DNA of 64,000 bases from Bacillota bacterium (lineage in GTDB: Bacteria; Bacillota; Clostridia; Lachnospirales; Lachnospiraceae): NCBI GenBank assembly GCA_023415635.1, contig JAEZJV010000040.1:186001-250000 (forward strand), written 5' to 3'. Shown here one piece after another: positions 10,101 through 16,479 of the stretch; position 1 is the first letter of the stretch, and every line of letters starts with the position of its first letter. A program made the translations under genes and the position numbers. The notes below the pieces were generated by a model, which was not told the origin of the DNA, did not search any database, and saw only the letters and a program-made list of their open reading frames with translations.

Positions 10101-10318
10101 GTATTCTCATATGCGGTATTCGCCGGATTGAATTCCATAATCGCATTTCCTTTGTTATGAATACCGAAGCTGTTGATTCCCTGCCCGCGGTTGGTATAAT
10201 AAACCCAAAGCGGAATTCCCATCCTCCCCGCCAATCCGGGAAGAAAACTTGAGAAGGGAGGAAGTGTATCAAATCCTTCCATGATATATGTATTTTCCTC
10301 TAGCCTATAATTCCCCAT
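7130..10318 (-). CDS. Large inverting beta-glucan phosphorylase (GH161/GH94 type)
   Basis: This 1062-residue protein belongs to the clan of inverting glucoside phosphorylases, with an N-terminal beta-sandwich and an (alpha/alpha)6 barrel. The probable catalytic aspartate is D648 in GGKPGWNDAMNGLPGLFGSG, the counterpart of the DWND motif of GH94. Other barrel motifs are GNFRDVNQNRRND (398-410) and YWSDHWEYNLD (520-530). Length and these motifs fit GH161 (beta-1,3-glucan phosphorylase) or the 1,2-beta-oligoglucan phosphorylases better than classical GH94, but the family cannot be settled by eye. It is the first enzyme gene after the LacI regulator. Its ATG has a strong AAAGGAGG site 2 bases away, preceded by two repeat copies of the same site. 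Confidence 0.75.
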   Translation of the reverse strand: MGNYRLEENTYIMEGFDTLPPFSSFLPGLAGRMGIPLWVYYTNRGQGINSFGIHNKGNAIMEFNPANTAYENTSVKGFRTLVRCNGHYFEPFNTMDDKAQRDFYIRKNSFWIVETNHRYGIRITVKYFVLPNNSIGALVRKVTIENLDTEVKELELLDGLPKIIPYGIQNSQFKEMSNLMKSWTEVKNIEFGIPYYTMRASGDDSAEVSEVEGGYYYLAVWNGKLQPVIYDAEVIFDYDTSLLHPVVFERASLKGVMEKKQCFYNKVPCGFTPIRLELQPNKSEEFFSMTGFAGAIEQVNSKAEEFCSSGFLRRNEAMAEELVEELTADIRSHTGLPVFDQYMEQNYLDNFLRGGYPFVLGKDGKKSVIHLFSRKHGDPERDYNFFSIAGEYYSQGNGNFRDVNQNRRNDVFFHPEIGDFNVKTFYELIQMDGYNPLEVRPSTFRVRQDSYREAEQLILEKVVNKQDRLKKLIDKNFTPGQISNCITINKIDLAIEEEEFLEKLLSLCDQNIEAGFVEGYWSDHWEYNLDLIENYLSIFPEREKELLFEDGSYRFYDSPARVLPRSEKYVLNKKQEARQYGALIHDEEKLAKNDFDEKGTNWKRNSMGEHIKTTLAGKLLTLTVNKFSSLDPYGMGVEMEGGKPGWNDAMNGLPGLFGSGMAETFELKRMLIFLRDRILLTDQVGLPSELADFLTEVYDTLIISREQHWSDFIYWDRVTELRENFFEKVRFTAQDEIRDIPTLKLKNMLDAFLVKLEEGIEKACGYGDGIVPTYFTYRATEMEPIMDEKGQQVISDYGLPKVKVKAFEVVPLPSFLEGPTKMLAILRDKEQAEMLYRNVRSSRLYDRKLGMYKTSVPIEHISMENGRIHVFTPGWLERESIFLHMEYKYLLAMLRSGLYEQFYADMKQCMVVFRDPREYGRSILENSSFLASSENPNEAIHGRGYVARLSGSTTEAISIWIEMFIGKRVFTYEQEELKLHFEPKLADFMFDDNNEVSFMLLSSCRVTYHNPERKATYGVGAARIKRIILPDTGVIVEGDTLSGAAAEGVREGRVKNIEIWME

Positions 10319-10320
10319 AA

Positions 10321-10381
10321 TCCTCCTTTGTTTTTAAGGAGGATTTTCCTCCTTTGTTTTTAAGGAGGATTTTCCTCCTTT
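10321..10381 (-). repeat. Tandem 26-base repeats of Shine-Dalgarno plus anti-Shine-Dalgarno
   Basis: Read on the minus strand, two exact 26-base copies (10347-10372 and 10321-10346 as read on the plus strand) and a partial third each contain AAAGGAGG. The upstream copies are followed by AAAAT and CCTCCTT, so each can form a 7-base-pair hairpin that hides its own Shine-Dalgarno. The copy next to the start codon of the large phosphorylase is the working site. It can also pair with the CCTCCTT just upstream (loop of about 7 bases). The arrangement could slow or tune translation initiation; this is inference. Confidence 0.75.
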
Positions 10382-10494
10382 ATCTTTAAAAGATAAGGGT
10401 CTGCATAGGAGGAATTATGGTCGGTGATTTTTCAAAAACCGGCATTCCCAAATGTAGTACCCTTAGTTAATTGTTCTATATTAAGTAATTAAAA

Positions 10495-11493
10495 TCAAAA
10501 TCTGACCCTGCAGGTATCCCGAATGACCATACTGGGAGATATCCTTGTAATTGTTCCTTTCACAGACCCCTCTAATTCCATCAGTCGAAGCAGCTCCGTA
10601 ATACTCTGGTTACCAAGCTCTATAACCGGACTGTGTATCGTTGTCAGAGGCGGATTATAATACGAGGACAGCAGGATATCATCAAAACCGATGACGCAGA
10701 CATCCTCCGGAACCCGAAGGCCTGCTTCCGTCAGTGCATGGATTGCTCCGAAGGCCATTTCATCATTTGCACAGAAGATAGCCTCAGGAAGGGGCGTCCC
10801 CTTAAGAAGAAGTACACGCATCTCACTGTAAGCAACCGCCTCCTCGAAATAACCCTTCATAATGATACTCTCATCAATCGGGAGATGATACTTATGCATC
10901 GTGTCCTGATAGGCCTGATATCTGGCATAATTATCAAAGCCTTCAAGGCCGTGAAAATATCCAATTCTTCTGTGCCCCTGCTTAATCAGGTATTCCACCG
11001 CCAGGGAAGCACCTTCATAATTATTAATGATTACGCTTGATATTCTGGTTCCCGCAAATTCCCTGTCTATAAAGACCATCGGCAGCTTGGTTAAGGAAAG
11101 GCGGCTTATGTATTCCTCCTGTAGCCGTTCATTGAGTACTATGGCACCCTCCACACCCGAGGCAACAATCATGCTGTAAATCTCATCCCCCGTGTTCTCA
11201 TTGCTGATGTATATATTTAATAAATATCCTCTCATTCTGCATTGCTTATGTATCGTCTGAATCAAGATCCTGTAGAAATCACCCTGGACACTGGTTAAAA
11301 ATAAGCCGATTGTATTCCTTCTGCTGGATTTTAAAAGCTTTGCATTCATATTCGGAACATATTTCAGCTTCTCAACCGCAGCCATTACCCTGCTTTTTTT
11401 TTCCTCACTAACAACATCCACTCCATTCAGCACATTCGATACTGTGGATATTGCTACACCGGCTTCTTTTGCCACATCCTTTATTGTTACCAT
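10495..11493 (-). CDS. LacI family transcriptional regulator (beta-glucan operon)
   Basis: This 332-residue protein has an N-terminal helix-turn-helix with the standard LacI signature (IKDVAKEAGVAISTVSNVLN, residues 3-22), then a periplasmic-binding-protein-like ligand domain. SGVEGAIVLNE, IGYFHGLEGF, CANDEMAFGA and VCVIGFDDI mark the two ligand-domain lobes. It should repress or activate the sugar genes that follow on the same strand, 176 bases downstream, in response to a sugar or sugar phosphate. An AGGAGAGG ribosome binding site precedes the ATG. No terminator was seen between it and the large phosphorylase, so the two may be co-transcribed. The ligand is unknown. Confidence 0.9.
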   Translation of the reverse strand: MVTIKDVAKEAGVAISTVSNVLNGVDVVSEEKKSRVMAAVEKLKYVPNMNAKLLKSSRRNTIGLFLTSVQGDFYRILIQTIHKQCRMRGYLLNIYISNENTGDEIYSMIVASGVEGAIVLNERLQEEYISRLSLTKLPMVFIDREFAGTRISSVIINNYEGASLAVEYLIKQGHRRIGYFHGLEGFDNYARYQAYQDTMHKYHLPIDESIIMKGYFEEAVAYSEMRVLLLKGTPLPEAIFCANDEMAFGAIHALTEAGLRVPEDVCVIGFDDILLSSYYNPPLTTIHSPVIELGNQSITELLRLMELEGSVKGTITRISPSMVIRDTCRVRF

Positions 11494-11531
11494 CGTACCT
11501 CTCCTGACTATACTGTAATACCATATGAACG

Positions 11532-11639
11532 GTATTCAGGAATAATGCCGAATAGATCAGGATGACAAAAAGTAGATATTCTGCTTTTCCTTAAGAGGAA
11601 GTGTCATCCTAACATGCTCGCAACGGTATTCCTGAATAC
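11532..11639. repeat. Large nested inverted repeat upstream of the LacI gene
   Basis: The outer arms (11532-11544 and 11627-11639) are a perfect 13-base inverted repeat of GTATTCAGGAATA. Inner arms (11559-11567 and 11602-11610) are a perfect 9-base repeat of AGGATGACA, and a short TTCCTT/GAGGAA dyad lies at the tip. The string AACGGTATTC also occurs twice in direct orientation. It could be a structured leader RNA, a set of operator sites, or a miniature transposable element. The rest of the gap to 12028 is very AT-rich and without a gene. Confidence 0.6.
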
Positions 11640-11868
11640 GTTCCTATAACTCCCCACCATAGTAATCGCAATTACTAAATTTATTATAATACGAACAGTT
11701 AGTTACTGCAATAATAAAAACATTTTTATTGCATTTTTTAGGAAATTTTTTTTAAATAGTTCTTTGATTGGTCTGATTTTTTATGATAATCTATCATTAT
11801 TTGTCATTTTTTAGTGGTATATTTTATATTTTGTAAAATATTCATATAAAACTATACAAATAAATCTA

Positions 11869-11882
11869 TAGAAACGTTTTTA
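11869..11882. promoter_or_regulatory. Possible CcpA/LacI-type operator
   Basis: TAGAAACGTTTTTA carries the palindromic AAACGTTT core of catabolite-responsive and LacI-family operators, with imperfect flanks. It lies about 150 bases upstream of the first small plus-strand gene and about 375 bases upstream of the LacI gene. This is a weak single-site match in AT-rich DNA. Confidence 0.25.
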
Positions 11883-12028
11883 AATATCGATTTTGCCTCA
11901 TGTCAATATTTGATGTTTTATGTCGCATTATTAGGATTAATGCATAGTATATAGTAGCTTTCAGATTTTAACTGAAGGCAGCCTTTGGTATCCACAAAAG
12001 GATAATTAGTAAATAAGGAGGTATAACA

Positions 12029-12313
12029 ATGCTATTAGAAGAACTATGCAGATATATAGGCCAGACCGTAACAATTTTTACAACCAGCGGCGGTGCTTCA
12101 GGCTGCGGCTTTACAGGTGTACTTCTTCGTGTGAATCCGGTTTTTGTAACATTGGTGGACCGAATCGGTACGCCCCCTGCCAACCCGCTAAGCGAATCGG
12201 TCTGCGGTGATCACAGGGATCTGAGAAATAAAGAGGATTGCTTCTTTGCCGTAGGTTCCGTATGTGATATCCCCACCAATAAGATCGCAAGCTTCTGCCA
12301 TAATGCAATTTAG
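12029..12313 (+). CDS. Small conserved protein of unknown function, copy 1
   Basis: The gene encodes 94 residues, preceded by an ideal AAGGAGG site 7 bases from the ATG. It holds the string YIGQTVTIFTTSGGASGCGF, then a stretch of alternating beta pattern, NPL, and ends in SVCDIPTNKIASFCHNAI. The beta-rich pattern with IGxxVTIxT at the start recalls small SH3/Sm-like barrel proteins found in spore-forming Firmicutes, but I do not recognise a named family. The next gene, 21 bases downstream, is a clear paralogue. Four to five cysteines are spread along the chain. No signal peptide or membrane segment is present. A spore-coat-type role is only a guess. Confidence 0.75.
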   Translation: MLLEELCRYIGQTVTIFTTSGGASGCGFTGVLLRVNPVFVTLVDRIGTPPANPLSESVCGDHRDLRNKEDCFFAVGSVCDIPTNKIASFCHNAI

Positions 12314-12334
12314 TAAAGGAAGGAGGAAATTTAT

Positions 12335-12697
12335 ATGGCAAGGTATCATAAATCCGGCTGTCACAAGGGCTCATGGGAACGGACATTTGTTGAGCAGATG
12401 TACAGATATATCGGTGAAACAGTCACCATCTTCACCACCAGTGGCGGGGCTTCAGGCTGTGGTTTTACAGGCGTTATTCTAGCTGTAAATTCACGTTTTG
12501 TACGCCTTGTTACAGAGCAGGGCTTTCCGCCGACAAACCCTCTGGCAGAGAATATTTGCCACGAGATGGATAACGGCCTAGGTCTCAGAGGCAGCTTAGG
12601 CTTCAACAAGGGCAACGATCGTCCCTTCCGTACCGTTGGTTCCGTATGTGACATACCGGTTGACCGGATTGCTGCATTCTGCCACAATGCGGTATAA
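12335..12697 (+). CDS. Small conserved protein of unknown function, copy 2
   Basis: This 120-residue paralogue of the preceding gene repeats its core almost unchanged (TVTIFTTSGGASGCGFTGV, then a PP-NPL motif) and its end (GSVCDIPVDRIAAFCHNAV). It has an extra basic N-terminal segment with His, Cys and Gly (MARYHKSGCHKGSW) and a Gly-rich insertion (GLGLRGSLGFNKGN) before the last block. AAAGGAGGAG lies 8 bases before the ATG. The pair looks like a recent tandem duplication that then diverged at the N-terminus and in the loop. Function is unknown; the two genes stand alone between two sugar operons of opposite orientation. Confidence 0.75.
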   Translation: MARYHKSGCHKGSWERTFVEQMYRYIGETVTIFTTSGGASGCGFTGVILAVNSRFVRLVTEQGFPPTNPLAENICHEMDNGLGLRGSLGFNKGNDRPFRTVGSVCDIPVDRIAAFCHNAV

Positions 12698-12743
12698 TGT
12701 ACGGAAAGAAACCATAATTAAGAGTAAATGCCATCCAAAAATC

Positions 12744-12781
12744 AAAGCCCGGTTACCAACCTAGTGTGGTTCCCGGGCTTT
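12744..12781 (-). terminator. Rho-independent terminator after the SGNH gene
   Basis: AAAGCCCGG (12744-12752) pairs with CCGGGCTTT (12773-12781) around a partly paired loop. On the minus strand the stem is followed by GATTTTTGG, so it mainly ends the SGNH esterase transcript. It could also stop transcripts of the two small plus-strand genes, but has no U-run in that direction. Confidence 0.65.
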
Positions 12782-12810
12782 AAAGCAATCTGTTCTTAAT
12801 ATGTAGTAGA

Positions 12811-13977
12811 TTATGCGGTAATAATTGATGCCAAATAAAATTCCTTCCCAGGTACCTCTTGTTCCAGTATAATTTCTACGATGTGCTTTTCTCTTTCCTC
12901 TGAAGCGAAAACATCCTGCAGATATAAGCAATCTCCCCAGGTCTCCTCAAAATTAGCGTCCAATACCACCGCCTGCTCCTCCCGACCGTCAATTACAGCC
13001 TTTGCCACCGGTGCCGGATGACTTGCATATTTTCGGTACTGTACCGAGATCAGCCAACCCTCCACCTCAAAGCGTATCCTGCTACCGGTACTTATTGCTG
13101 CCCAACCATAGCAAAATACATCCCATACACCTTCTTTTTTTGTCTCATCCTTGACAAAACCCAAGGATTCCGGTTCATAGTTGTTACAGTTTTTCCTGAC
13201 GGAACCGAAATAACGGTTGGCTGTCAAGGGTACGACAGGTATCCTATAATCTTTCCGCTTGTCTTCTGCTGCTCTGCCAGAGACCCTAATAGAGGTCTCT
13301 TCTTTCGCTATCCTATAAATTTGTTCCAGCAGGTGAACAATTACACCGGCAACCAATTGATGACCATAATCATTAGGATGCAGATGATCCGAACTGATCT
13401 CACTACTTTTCAAGTTGCCCTTCCTGATTTCCTCAAAAAGACTTTCCTTCATACTAACGATCGGAAGCTCATAATATACCCCAATCTCATTATGAACGCG
13501 CTGTGCATTGCGTCCGTCATCATAGAACACATTATTGAACATAAATACTGCCGGCTCAGTCTGATCCAGTAGAATTGTTCTGATCAGACCCTCGAAGGTC
13601 TCCTGAAAACAATTATCGTTGCTGTCATTGACACTGAACTCCACGAAAACTACATCCGGCTTTTGACTCAGTACCTCCTCCTTCACCCTGGCGACTCCAA
13701 ACTTGGAGGTAGTCGCTCCAACTCCGGCATTGATATAATCGATCTTTGCGGTAGGGAATTTTTCCTTCCACCAGGAATATACTAGGTATGCATAACAGCT
13801 TTCTGCTGTTGTGGAAGCAGCACCAGCGGTAATTGAGCCGCCCAGAAAAGCAATCCTGAGCTCCTTCCCACTAAGGGCACGTTTCATCACAAGGCACATT
13901 CTTGCCGTATTGCCGACATTGATTACACCTCTCTCACAAACTTCCTTAAAGTGAAGCAAATTACCCCTCTGTTCCAT
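12811..13977 (-). CDS. SGNH/GDSL-type esterase
   Basis: This 388-residue protein has an SGNH hydrolase core. The block I serine is S48 in FLGGSITAG, the block II glycine is in NAGVGATTSK (83-92), the block III asparagine is in VEFSVNDSND (112-121) and the catalytic D/H pair is D197 and H200 in SSDHLHPNDYGH. A beta-rich domain of about 130 residues follows, reminiscent of two-domain acetylesterases. There is no signal peptide. It lies 24 bases downstream of the GH130_2 gene, which suggests it removes acetyl groups from imported manno-oligosaccharides. The family is secure, the substrate is inferred. Confidence 0.8.
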   Translation of the reverse strand: MEQRGNLLHFKEVCERGVINVGNTARMCLVMKRALSGKELRIAFLGGSITAGAASTTAESCYAYLVYSWWKEKFPTAKIDYINAGVGATTSKFGVARVKEEVLSQKPDVVFVEFSVNDSNDNCFQETFEGLIRTILLDQTEPAVFMFNNVFYDDGRNAQRVHNEIGVYYELPIVSMKESLFEEIRKGNLKSSEISSDHLHPNDYGHQLVAGVIVHLLEQIYRIAKEETSIRVSGRAAEDKRKDYRIPVVPLTANRYFGSVRKNCNNYEPESLGFVKDETKKEGVWDVFCYGWAAISTGSRIRFEVEGWLISVQYRKYASHPAPVAKAVIDGREEQAVVLDANFEETWGDCLYLQDVFASEEREKHIVEIILEQEVPGKEFYLASIITA

Positions 13978-14001
13978 ATCCAGCCTCTCTTCATCACACC
14001 T

Positions 14002-15021
14002 CTATAATATCCCGAATTCTTTATCCTCCAAGGTGGCACTATCATTGATCTTTATATACTCAACGATCTCCTCGACGGTAGTAAAAGCCATACCGACATA
14101 GCTGTCAGCAGCTCCGTAATAGATGGCAATTCTACCGGTTGCCGAATCCGTAAGCGCTGCACAGGGAAATACAACATTTGGAACAAAACCTCTTTCCTCG
14201 TACCACTCCTCAGGGGTGAGTATAAAATTATTGCATCTGTATTTCACGATGGAGGGATTATCAATTTCCAGGATACAAGCACCCATACTGTAGACATAAC
14301 CATTACAGGTTCCTGTAACTCCATGATAGAATAACAGCCAGCCCTCGCTGGTTTCGATGGGTGCCGCTCCTCCTCCGATCTTTAGTGATTGCCACCACTG
14401 TTTTCCGCGCGCCATCACATGCCTATGCTTCCCCCAGAAGGTCAGGTCAGGGCTCTCACTTAGGAATACATCACCAAACGGAGTATGACCGCTGTCACTC
14501 GGTCTGGATAACAGCATAAAATTACCATGCACCTTTCTTGGGAATAAGACTCCGTTTCTGTTAAAAGGAAGGAATGGATTCTCCATTCTGGTAAAATGCT
14601 TAAAATCCTTAGTCTTGGCAATACCCAGCGCAGCCCCGTAAAAGTCTGTACACCAGATAATGTAGTAAGTATCTTCAACCTGTATCAAGCGGGGATCGTA
14701 GGCATAACGAGGCAGGAAGGGCTTCCCGTCTTCATCTGTGAAAGGAATTTTCTTCGTATCATAGGTCCAATGAATTCCGTCCTTACTATACCCCATATAT
14801 AAATGAGGTACACCATCCACCTGCTCCGCGCGGAATACACCGATGAATTCGCCCTGATAAGGAAGCACTGCACTGTTAAAAATTCTTGCCACTCCAGGAA
14901 AAGGATTCCGATTAATAATCGGATTCTCCGAATATCTCCATACGGGACCTATACATTTGGCCGGTTTATCCTGCCAGGGAATATTCGGTAATTCATAGGA
15001 TAACATCTTAACTTTACTCAT
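14002..15021 (-). CDS. GH130_2 beta-1,4-mannooligosaccharide phosphorylase
   Basis: This 339-residue five-bladed propeller enzyme has the GH130 signatures GVARIFNSAVLPY (43-55), YDPRL with the probable catalytic Asp D109, FNRNGVLFPRKVHG, LLSRPSDSGHTPFGD, and NVVFPCAALTD. These match subfamily 2 enzymes (for example the R. albus RaMP2 type), which phosphorolyse manno-oligosaccharides to mannose 1-phosphate. It should act in the cytoplasm. An AAAGGAGAG site precedes the ATG. It has its own promoter with a perfect palindrome at the expected transcription start, separate from the upstream epimerase operon. Related enzymes acting on beta-mannosyl-GlcNAc cannot be fully excluded by eye. Confidence 0.88.
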   Translation of the reverse strand: MSKVKMLSYELPNIPWQDKPAKCIGPVWRYSENPIINRNPFPGVARIFNSAVLPYQGEFIGVFRAEQVDGVPHLYMGYSKDGIHWTYDTKKIPFTDEDGKPFLPRYAYDPRLIQVEDTYYIIWCTDFYGAALGIAKTKDFKHFTRMENPFLPFNRNGVLFPRKVHGNFMLLSRPSDSGHTPFGDVFLSESPDLTFWGKHRHVMARGKQWWQSLKIGGGAAPIETSEGWLLFYHGVTGTCNGYVYSMGACILEIDNPSIVKYRCNNFILTPEEWYEERGFVPNVVFPCAALTDSATGRIAIYYGAADSYVGMAFTTVEEIVEYIKINDSATLEDKEFGIL

Positions 15022-15068
15022 TCCATACTCTCCTTTTATATTTATTGCAGTCCATATAAGAACATCCC

Positions 15069-15119
15069 ATCAGTATACTGATACTTCTGATTATGTTTGG
15101 ATATGCATCCCAATATGAA
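15069..15119 (-). promoter_or_regulatory. Promoter and palindromic operator for the GH130_2/esterase genes
   Basis: On the minus strand TTCATA (15114-15119), an 18-base spacer and CATAAT (15090-15095) form a plausible promoter. ATCAGTATACTGAT (15069-15082) is a perfect 14-base palindrome placed right at the expected start of transcription. A second near-palindrome, TTGG-ATGCAT-CCAA, fills the spacer (15097-15113). This is a typical layout for LacI-type repression. Confidence 0.55.
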
Positions 15120-15153
15120 CTGATCCGCTATGTCTCCTGGTCTTCTAAAAGAT

Positions 15154-15191
15154 AAAACTGAGTAAAGCCGGCAAACTCCTTACTCAGTTTT
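15154..15191 (-). terminator. Rho-independent terminator after the second LacI gene
   Basis: AAAACTGAGTAA (15154-15165) and TTACTCAGTTTT (15180-15191) form a perfect 12-base-pair stem with a 14-base loop. On the minus strand it is followed by ATCTTTT. It separates the LacI gene from the GH130_2 gene. Confidence 0.8.
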
Positions 15192-15215
15192 GTATACTGT
15201 CTATCCAAATATACT

Positions 15216-16253
15216 CTACCTATGCTTATTGGAGGATTGGCGGAAGATGATTTCCACCCCTATAAAGATAACCTCCTTCGGGAAGGTTGGATTTTGAATT
15301 CTCCACATCAACTGTTGTACCAGTCGTCTACCCAATCGCTGATTTCCGACACGCACTGTCGTCAGGAAGGGTTCAACCTGTGCCATCCCTTCGACATTAT
15401 CATAACCGGTTACCGCTACATCCTGAGGTACGGATAACCCCCGATTCCTCAGACAACGGATCACATCAAGGGCAATATCATCATTGGCACAAACAATTGC
15501 TTCCGGTAAAGCTACAAAGGCATCCAATGCCTTTTCCACTTCAACCGTCTTATAGAATTTATGGACCGGATGGTAGGTGGCTACGATAGCTTCGTCCACA
15601 CCTAGCCCTGCCTCCTCCAATGCGCTGACATAGCCCTGATAGCGATCACCGATCGTCTTGCAGTAGGTAATGTCACCAATAAAGCCTATCCGTGTCAACC
15701 CCTGAGATAAAAGATCAGCAGTGATCTTTTTCACGCTGTTCATACCCTCACAGATAACAATGTCACCGTAATGCGCTATGCTGTCTAAATTACTTGGAGC
15801 ATCCAGAAATACAACCGGTATGCTCTGCTTCATGATCTGATCAATATATTCGGTTGAAAATACGCTCAGAATAATGACACCGCTTATCTCCGTCTGTAAA
15901 TCCAGAGGGAGTACCAGATTTTTCTCATCCTGCTCACTGATAAAATTGAACTGAAGCCTGCAGCCGAACTTATTCAACTCGTCCGAGATGCCCATGATAA
16001 TGCTGTTCCAAAACACAGAAATCTCTCTGCGTGTCAGAACAACGATCGTCTTGGTATCCACAATCTTATTACGAAGCTTAAATTCATTCAGAACAACCGG
16101 TGACAGCTTGGAATATCCCATCTCATATGCCTTCTCAATGACGACATATCTGGTTTCATAGGAAACCGTATCACTGTTATTTAAAGCCTTGGCGACTGTA
16201 TTTCTAGATAGATGCAATTCTTTCGCTACATCTTGAATTGTAACCTTCTTCAT
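15216..16253 (-). CDS. LacI family transcriptional regulator (mannan module, 1)
   Basis: This 345-residue protein starts with the LacI helix-turn-helix (VTIQDVAKELHLSRNTVAKALN, about residues 4-25; stated here only as the motif). The ligand-binding domain has IGFIGDITYCKTIGDRY, IVCANDDIALDVI and VAVTGYDNVEG. It lies between the two GH130 genes and has its own promoter and terminator. It is therefore probably the specific regulator of the mannan genes on either side, sensing a mannoside or mannose 1-phosphate. A 24-base dyad in its own leader suggests autoregulation. The ligand is inferred. Confidence 0.88.
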   Translation of the reverse strand: MKKVTIQDVAKELHLSRNTVAKALNNSDTVSYETRYVVIEKAYEMGYSKLSPVVLNEFKLRNKIVDTKTIVVLTRREISVFWNSIIMGISDELNKFGCRLQFNFISEQDEKNLVLPLDLQTEISGVIILSVFSTEYIDQIMKQSIPVVFLDAPSNLDSIAHYGDIVICEGMNSVKKITADLLSQGLTRIGFIGDITYCKTIGDRYQGYVSALEEAGLGVDEAIVATYHPVHKFYKTVEVEKALDAFVALPEAIVCANDDIALDVIRCLRNRGLSVPQDVAVTGYDNVEGMAQVEPFLTTVRVGNQRLGRRLVQQLMWRIQNPTFPKEVIFIGVEIIFRQSSNKHR

Positions 16254-16339
16254 TGTCTACATGTCCTCTCACAGCCACTCTGCCTGCCCAGACAGAACAG
16301 CATATTCAGGTTATGATCAAGCATCCTGATGCAAATAGT

Positions 16340-16363
16340 TTACATTCGCAAATCTGAATGTAA
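16340..16363 (-). promoter_or_regulatory. Dyad operator candidate in the LacI gene leader
   Basis: TTACATTC and GAATGTAA form a perfect 8-base inverted repeat separated by 8 bases. It lies about 30 bases downstream of the predicted transcription start of the LacI gene, a position where a bound repressor would block transcription. Autoregulation is inferred. Confidence 0.45.
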
Positions 16364-16397
16364 TTACAATGCACAAGCTAATGCATCACTCAAGCGA

Positions 16398-16426
16398 ATT
16401 CTACTACATTATTGGAGCTTTATCAA
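16398..16426 (-). promoter_or_regulatory. Sigma-A type promoter of the second LacI gene
   Basis: Minus strand TTGATA (16421-16426), a 17-base spacer and TAGAAT (16398-16403), each one base from consensus. The start codon lies about 140 bases downstream, and the GH130_1 gene ends just upstream at 16480. Confidence 0.7.
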
Positions 16427-16479
16427 GCAGATTTTTCCGCTTTAGTACTCAATTGAGAACAGAACCCAGACATATAGTA

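Noticed and set aside
10321..10381. Short direct repeats that might suggest a CRISPR array
   Set aside because: The repeats are tandem without spacers and consist of ribosome-binding-site sequence directly before a start codon; no cas genes are present.
12111..12687. Minus-strand frames across the two small genes
   Set aside because: The plus-strand paralogues have ideal ribosome binding sites and conserve protein sequence between copies; the minus frames do not.
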